The notes beneath the pieces were generated by a model. That model searched no databases, had not been told where the DNA came from, and saw only the letters and a list, made by a program, of their open reading frames with translations. From Deltaproteobacteria bacterium ADurb.Bin207 (GTDB taxonomy: Bacteria > Myxococcota_A > Polyangia > Polyangiales > Polyangiaceae): 46,969 bases of DNA. Of the stretch, positions 42,817-46,969 are shown piece after piece (the stretch's first letter is position 1; each line of letters opens with the position of its first letter). The position numbers and the translations under genes were made by a program. The stretch covers positions 1 through 46,969 of the forward strand of contig MWCO01000049.1 in the NCBI GenBank assembly GCA_002070115.1, in the 5' to 3' direction.

Positions 42817-44165
42817 AAGCCAAACCGTGGCTGGGAGCCGTCTTGGGGCTCGCCGGGACGCTGGTCGTCGCGCTCGCGTACGAGAAAACACACCCAGCCG
42901 CGTGGCAGAGCGTCCAGCTCGCCTATTCTGATCGCTTGGTCGACGCTGGTTGGCCTCCCGTCTCCGTCGGCGTTCGGTCGCTTCGCGCGCCCGGCGGCGG
43001 CAGTGAGGACCGCTGCGTCACATGCCACCTTGGCATGGCGTTGCCTGCTGCCTTCGAAGCCCCGTTCCAGCGTCACCCCCACACGTCCTGCGCGCTCGGA
43101 CCCGCTGAGCAGGGCTGCACGGCGTGCCACCGTGGGGAGCCCCTCGGCCTCACGCAAGCCGACGCCCACGCCTCGCGTACACCAACGCCACGCGCGATGC
43201 TCTCCGGCGGTCTCACCGAACACGGCGTCCGGACCATCGAGGCGGGCTGTGCCACCTGCCACGTGGACCGAAGCACCGGCGTGCTCCGCTACGACCCGCA
43301 GAGAGTCCCGGATATCGCTCGCGGCCTCGAGGTGTTCATCAAGCAGGGCTGCCGCTCCTGCCACGCTTTGGAGGGAGTCGCCGCCTTCGGTGAAGCCGGC
43401 CCGGCTCTGGGCCGTGTGGGTCGACGTCGTACCGCGGCGTTCCTCCGCTCGAGGCTGCGATTCCCCCAGCGCGGCACCGTGGCTTCACCCATGCCCCCGT
43501 TGGCGGTCCCCGACGCGGATGCCGAGCGACTCGAGCTTTTTCTGATGGCGCAGATAGGTCCCGAGCACGAGCTGGGCACCAGCCCGGCCGAAGCGTTGTT
43601 GGCCGCCACGACCATCCCCCGCCCCATCGACCACTTCCCGGAAAACCTGCCCCTTGAGCCCACCGCCGCGTCCGGTGCCTTGTGGATGCATGCCGTGGGG
43701 TGCATCGGTTGTCACCGCCTCGATGACGATGGCGTGGGTGTGCCCGACTTACGGCGCGTCGGCTGGTACGCCACGGCGGAACGGCTTCGCACGGCACTCG
43801 AGCATCCCGAAGCGTTTGCCCCGGGCTCGTACATGCCAGTCTTCGACCTACCCCCCACCGCGCTCGGCGCCGTGCTCGCTTACCTGTCGCTGCAACGAAC
43901 GTTGCTCCCATCCGCTCCGGAAAGAGTGCTCGCGGAAGTCTGCGGCCCATGCCACGGCCCTGCGCGGGATCCCAAGGTGGTCGTGCTCGCGACACAGCCG
44001 CCTGACATGGTCGAGATGGCAGCGCGGCTTGCTCCCGAGGAGTTCGCCAAGGTCGCGGAGGAAGGCCGCGAGGGGACTGCGATGGCACCGTGGGGCAAGG
44101 TGCTCGCTCGCCCCTTCCTCGCGGGGCTTCATGGCCGAATCGCAGGCCAGGGGGGCTCGCCATGA
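42813..44165 (+). CDS. Hexahaem cytochrome c, membrane-anchored
   Basis: This 450-residue protein has an N-terminal hydrophobic helix (residues 5-22) and six CXXCH motifs at 68-72, 102-106, 146-150, 180-184, 297-301 and 377-381. The fourth is followed by a segment typical of single-haem cytochrome c domains (QGCRSCHALEG...GPAL), with MPPL as possible methionine ligand. The fifth pairs with YMPVFDL. So it combines a multihaem front part with two or three class-I-like domains. The start is GTG at 42813, overlapping the cytochrome b stop by four bases (GTGA). Electrons from the bc complex would pass through it to the nonahaem protein. No known family member is recognised. Confidence 0.85.
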   Translation: MKAKPWLGAVLGLAGTLVVALAYEKTHPAAWQSVQLAYSDRLVDAGWPPVSVGVRSLRAPGGGSEDRCVTCHLGMALPAAFEAPFQRHPHTSCALGPAEQGCTACHRGEPLGLTQADAHASRTPTPRAMLSGGLTEHGVRTIEAGCATCHVDRSTGVLRYDPQRVPDIARGLEVFIKQGCRSCHALEGVAAFGEAGPALGRVGRRRTAAFLRSRLRFPQRGTVASPMPPLAVPDADAERLELFLMAQIGPEHELGTSPAEALLAATTIPRPIDHFPENLPLEPTAASGALWMHAVGCIGCHRLDDDGVGVPDLRRVGWYATAERLRTALEHPEAFAPGSYMPVFDLPPTALGAVLAYLSLQRTLLPSAPERVLAEVCGPCHGPARDPKVVVLATQPPDMVEMAARLAPEEFAKVAEEGREGTAMAPWGKVLARPFLAGLHGRIAGQGGSP

Positions 44166-46354
44166 CTTCGAAGGGGAAGGGCTGCGGCGCGACGGCGGCG
44201 CTGTGCTTTTTGTTGCTGTTGGCGGCGATGGCCCCGACCTCGTGCGCTCGCAAGAAAAGCACGGAGCAGGTGCCCTTGGTATCGGCCGAGAGCGCGGCGC
44301 GACTCGTGGTCGAGGGCCCGATGGACCAGGTCGGGTTCGCTCGACCCATCAAGCTCACGGCGCGCGTCGACGGCGCATCCAACCCCCATGACTGGACGTT
44401 CCGATGGACGCAGGTGTGGGGATCTGACCCACAGAAGCTAGTTGTCTCGGGCCCAACGCTGGAGCTGACGACACCCCCTCCCCCGCCGCCGAAAGACGTG
44501 GGTGACTACTCGGGACGGGTCGTCCCCATCACGGCGCGAGCGGCTGGTCGGATGGTCTTTCGGGTCGAGGCCGCATCGGGCTTCACCACGCTCGAGACCT
44601 CGGTCGAGATCACGCCCGCGTTCCCGTCAGCGGCCTGGCCCCGCGCCCCCGTGGGAATCGACGCCTACGTGGCAATCCTCCGACCAGAAGAGCAGGAAGC
44701 GCTGTCGCGCTCCGGTCTGCGGATCTTGCCTTCTCCCGCGCCCTATCTCGCGCGTGTGCTCGCGGACACGCCTCGCTGGTACAATGTGCGACACCCGGAC
44801 TTGGAGGGCTGGGACCTGCGGTCGGGCACCTGGCTCGGGAGCAAGGACTGCGGCAGAGCGGAGTGCCACCCCAACGAGTACGCCCGTTGGCAGCAAACCC
44901 GCCATGGTTCCGTCTTCACCCGCGGCATCCAGGGCCGGCTCAACCGATCTCGCGGCCCTTACGAGAGACACTGCGCGTCGTGCCACACGGTCGGGGACCA
45001 AGTGGGCGCGAACAACGACGGATTCGATGAGCGGGTGGCAAAGACGGGCTGGAAGTTCCCCGACCACCCGTCGGAGGCCGCCTGGCGCGACGTGCCCGAA
45101 TCGGTGCGCGAGCGCGCCAACGTGCAGTGCGAAAACTGCCATGGTGCCGGTTGGTTCTACGTGGGATATGGGGACGACGTCTGCGGGCAATGCCACGACC
45201 TGCCTCCCCAATATGCCATCTACGGCCAAGCGCGGCGCAACCGGATGTCCGTGTCTCATGAGAGCGTACGCGGGCGCGGGGCCAACGAGGTGTGTGCACA
45301 ATGCCACGTGGCGAGCGAATACCTCGCTTCCGTGCGTGGGTATCACTCGCGGTCCAAGCCCAACCGCGAGCTTGAGACACACCCGCGCGGTATCGGCTGC
45401 CCCGTGTGCCATGACCCCCATGGCACGCCCTGTAACAAGCAGCTCCGGCTCTGCGGGTTCCTCGAGGTGCCGGGGACCACGTTCGATGCGGGCCAGGGCG
45501 CCCTCTGCGTGTCGTGCCACAACGGCGAGGCAAACGTGGTACATGGTCCCCTGCTGAGACCCTTCATCCCGGGCGGAGACACGCGTGCCGGGCACGGCCA
45601 CGGCTCCTCCGAGCCGCCGCCCCCACCGGACCCCGATGCCGCGCCTCACGCGCCGCAACTTCAGGTGCTGACCGGACGCGGGGGCAGGTTCCTCGCCTTG
45701 CCCAAGTCTTTCGCCCGCTCCCCCGAGTACCCGCACATGGGGGTCCCCGATAGCTGCGTCGGCTGCCACTACGACCGCGACTCACGCCACGACGAAGGAC
45801 GTGGACACACGTTTCGTCTCATCGCCAACCCAGGCATCCAGGAACCGGTGAGCTGCGCACGGAAGATGTCCTTCGCCGAAGAGCGCGAAGCCCCCCTCCC
45901 CCCCTCTTGCGTTCGCTGCCACGGTCCGGGCGGAGGGCTCAACCGGGTCGCGCGCGGCGATTACGACGGCAACGGCAAGGTCGGAGGAATCGCCGACGAG
46001 GTCGACGGATTGCTCTCACTCCTCCGCGAGGAGATCGAGCGCCAGCTCTCCGAGATGGCGATCCGCGACCCGAACGGCGTCGTCGCGGCCACGTTCGCCA
46101 TCGTGGACGAGCGCATGGTGCTGGCGAGCGCAGATTGCCGTCCCTTGCGTTCGCGCACCGGCCCGCCGATACCGTTGCCGTCGGAGGATCCGTTACTGAG
46201 TAAGGCCATCTACAACTTCGTGCTCGTCGCACGCGACGGCAGCGGGGGCATCCACAACCCGCAGTACGTTGCGCGCCTGCTTCAGAACACGATCGAGGAG
46301 CTGGAAAGGAAACGCGGCGTGGAGCCGAGGCACGGGTGGAAGCGAGTCCAATGA
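44162..46354 (+). CDS. Nonahaem cytochrome c, probably exported
   Basis: This 730-residue protein has an N-terminal signal with a weak lipobox (PTSC, cysteine 28) and an Ig/PKD-like beta region (about 45-155) with a Pro run. A large multihaem domain follows. CXXCH motifs are at 271-275, 323-327, 341-345, 378-382, 413-417, 449-453, 532-536 and 583-587. A ninth site is CX4CH at 230-236 (CGRAECH), a variant known from Desulfovibrio cytochrome c3. An EF-hand-like YDGNGKVGG segment (601-609) may bind calcium. The ATG at 44162 overlaps the previous stop by four bases. It is the last gene of the operon; a role as extracellular or periplasmic electron acceptor or oxidoreductase is inference. Confidence 0.85.
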   Translation: MTSKGKGCGATAALCFLLLLAAMAPTSCARKKSTEQVPLVSAESAARLVVEGPMDQVGFARPIKLTARVDGASNPHDWTFRWTQVWGSDPQKLVVSGPTLELTTPPPPPPKDVGDYSGRVVPITARAAGRMVFRVEAASGFTTLETSVEITPAFPSAAWPRAPVGIDAYVAILRPEEQEALSRSGLRILPSPAPYLARVLADTPRWYNVRHPDLEGWDLRSGTWLGSKDCGRAECHPNEYARWQQTRHGSVFTRGIQGRLNRSRGPYERHCASCHTVGDQVGANNDGFDERVAKTGWKFPDHPSEAAWRDVPESVRERANVQCENCHGAGWFYVGYGDDVCGQCHDLPPQYAIYGQARRNRMSVSHESVRGRGANEVCAQCHVASEYLASVRGYHSRSKPNRELETHPRGIGCPVCHDPHGTPCNKQLRLCGFLEVPGTTFDAGQGALCVSCHNGEANVVHGPLLRPFIPGGDTRAGHGHGSSEPPPPPDPDAAPHAPQLQVLTGRGGRFLALPKSFARSPEYPHMGVPDSCVGCHYDRDSRHDEGRGHTFRLIANPGIQEPVSCARKMSFAEEREAPLPPSCVRCHGPGGGLNRVARGDYDGNGKVGGIADEVDGLLSLLREEIERQLSEMAIRDPNGVVAATFAIVDERMVLASADCRPLRSRTGPPIPLPSEDPLLSKAIYNFVLVARDGSGGIHNPQYVARLLQNTIEELERKRGVEPRHGWKRVQ

Positions 46355-46393
46355 CCTTCTCACGAGCGGGATGCATGTTTCCGCTGGCACCGC

Positions 46394-46421
46394 TCGACCC
46401 GACTTCGCTCGTCCGGGTCGA
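46394..46421 (+). terminator. Candidate hairpin after the cytochrome operon
   Basis: TCGACCCG and its complement CGGGTCGA form an 8-bp stem with a 12-base loop, 40 bases after the last stop. No T run follows, so intrinsic termination is uncertain. Confidence 0.35.
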
Positions 46422-46600
46422 CCGCTCGATTGGCTGCTGGGGCACCACGACCGCCCGCTCGTTCTCGATCTGCCGCGAGTATGAGTCGAGTTTTGCTGTG
46501 TAAACGACTGTCTATATGCATATTTTCCCTGCCTTCCAGACTCGATTCCACAACCGCTTGTGTCCAAATCCCCCAAGCCGAATTGGAATGTTTGCTAGCT

Positions 46601-46783
46601 GCTCTGCCTATCCTGAGCCATCCCCTCGTTTTTTCTCGAGCCTTTTTTGGTCCTACGACTGCTGGAAACAAGAACCTGCTTTGCGTGGCCGTGCTCTGCC
46701 TATCCTGAGCCATCCCCTCGTTTTTTCTCGAGCCTTTTTTGGTCCTACGACTGCTGGAAACAAGAACCTGCATTGCGTGGCCG
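46601..46783. repeat. Tandem duplication, unit about 92 bases
   Basis: The sequence from 46601 is repeated from 46693 with one internal mismatch over 91 bases. Each unit holds two T6 runs around CTCGAG. The period of 92 breaks any reading frame, so it is non-coding. It does not resemble an insertion sequence end that I recognise. Confidence 0.95.
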
Positions 46784-46969
46784 CGGTCACGGCCTACGCG
46801 TACGGTCACGGCACACGAGAAACGGCCACAATCTGGGAGACTACGCTCAACATATCGTAAGATGCCGACGCACCCTTCAGATCCACCCCCCAAGGGACCC
46901 CTCAATCCAAAGGCAAGGGGACCGTGTGGTCGGGACCCGTCGACAGAAATTTTTTCCACAACCCAGCTT

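Larger units (their letters stand above)
46355..46969. other. Gene-free end of window with repeats
   Basis: No convincing gene is present in these 615 bases. The open frames that cross it rely on a repeat whose period is not a multiple of three. It contains a hairpin after the cytochrome operon and a tandem duplication, and base composition drops back to lower G+C. Confidence 0.55.

Noticed and set aside
46601-46783. CRISPR array
   Set aside because: Only two adjacent copies of a 91-92 base unit with no spacers and no cas genes.
46360-46959. 199-codon minus-strand frame as a gene
   Set aside because: It crosses the 92-base repeat in shifting frames, has no ribosome-binding site and no family-like sequence.

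Overview
The window looks like a chromosomal segment from a myxobacterium or close relative (Myxococcota, probably Polyangiales-like). The evidence is indirect: lipoproteins with Gly/Ser/Thr/Ala linkers behind the lipobox, nine DUF4215-type 'CGDG...CDDGN..GDGC' cysteine repeats with a fibro-slime domain, an IgGFc-binding-like lipoprotein, MopE-like 'DNDGDG' repeats, and a 2333-residue TPR protein. I saw no tRNA, rRNA, transposase, phage gene or CRISPR array.

Layout. 1-585: C-terminal end of a 5'-nucleotidase. 596-4228 (minus): class III aminotransferase, LuxE-like acyl-protein synthetase and LuxC-like acyl reductase, overlapping or nearly so; together they could turn a fatty acid into an aldehyde and perhaps an amine. 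4470-11471: giant TPR protein. 11485-15315 (minus): short-chain dehydrogenase, SatP/YaaH-type acetate transporter with an extra C-terminal region, IgGFc-binding-like lipoprotein. 15422-17917: phenylalanine hydroxylase and aldehyde dehydrogenase. 17926-24702: a divergent respiratory nitrate reductase locus. The plus arm is a NapD-like chaperone, NapA and an unusual four-haem NapB-like protein. The minus arm is a tetrahaem lipoprotein, a four-cluster Fe-S protein, an NrfD-type membrane subunit and an Rrf2 regulator. The minus arm probably feeds quinol electrons to NapA in place of NapC. 25035-29088: cysK, an XRE-cupin regulator, and the ribosome-assembly GTPases der and era. 29148-34686: two surface lipoproteins and a TonB-like protein.

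35388-40078 holds the most striking system. A membrane protein ends in a tail of ACHS repeats with 12 cysteines. The next gene overlaps it by one base and encodes a radical SAM/SPASM enzyme with an N-terminal PqqD-like (RRE) domain. A coiled-coil zinc-ribbon protein follows after 3 bases. This looks like an undescribed peptide-modification system whose substrate is the tail of a membrane protein rather than a short free precursor.

40255-46354 is visibly richer in G+C (45/60 in the line at 43381, against 31/60 in the line at 8341). It encodes a MopE-like lipoprotein and then a tight operon for a cytochrome bc-type complex: Rieske protein, di-haem cytochrome b, hexahaem cytochrome c and nonahaem cytochrome c. 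This may be an acquired quinol-oxidising electron-export module. The final 600 bases hold no convincing gene but contain a 91-bp tandem duplication.
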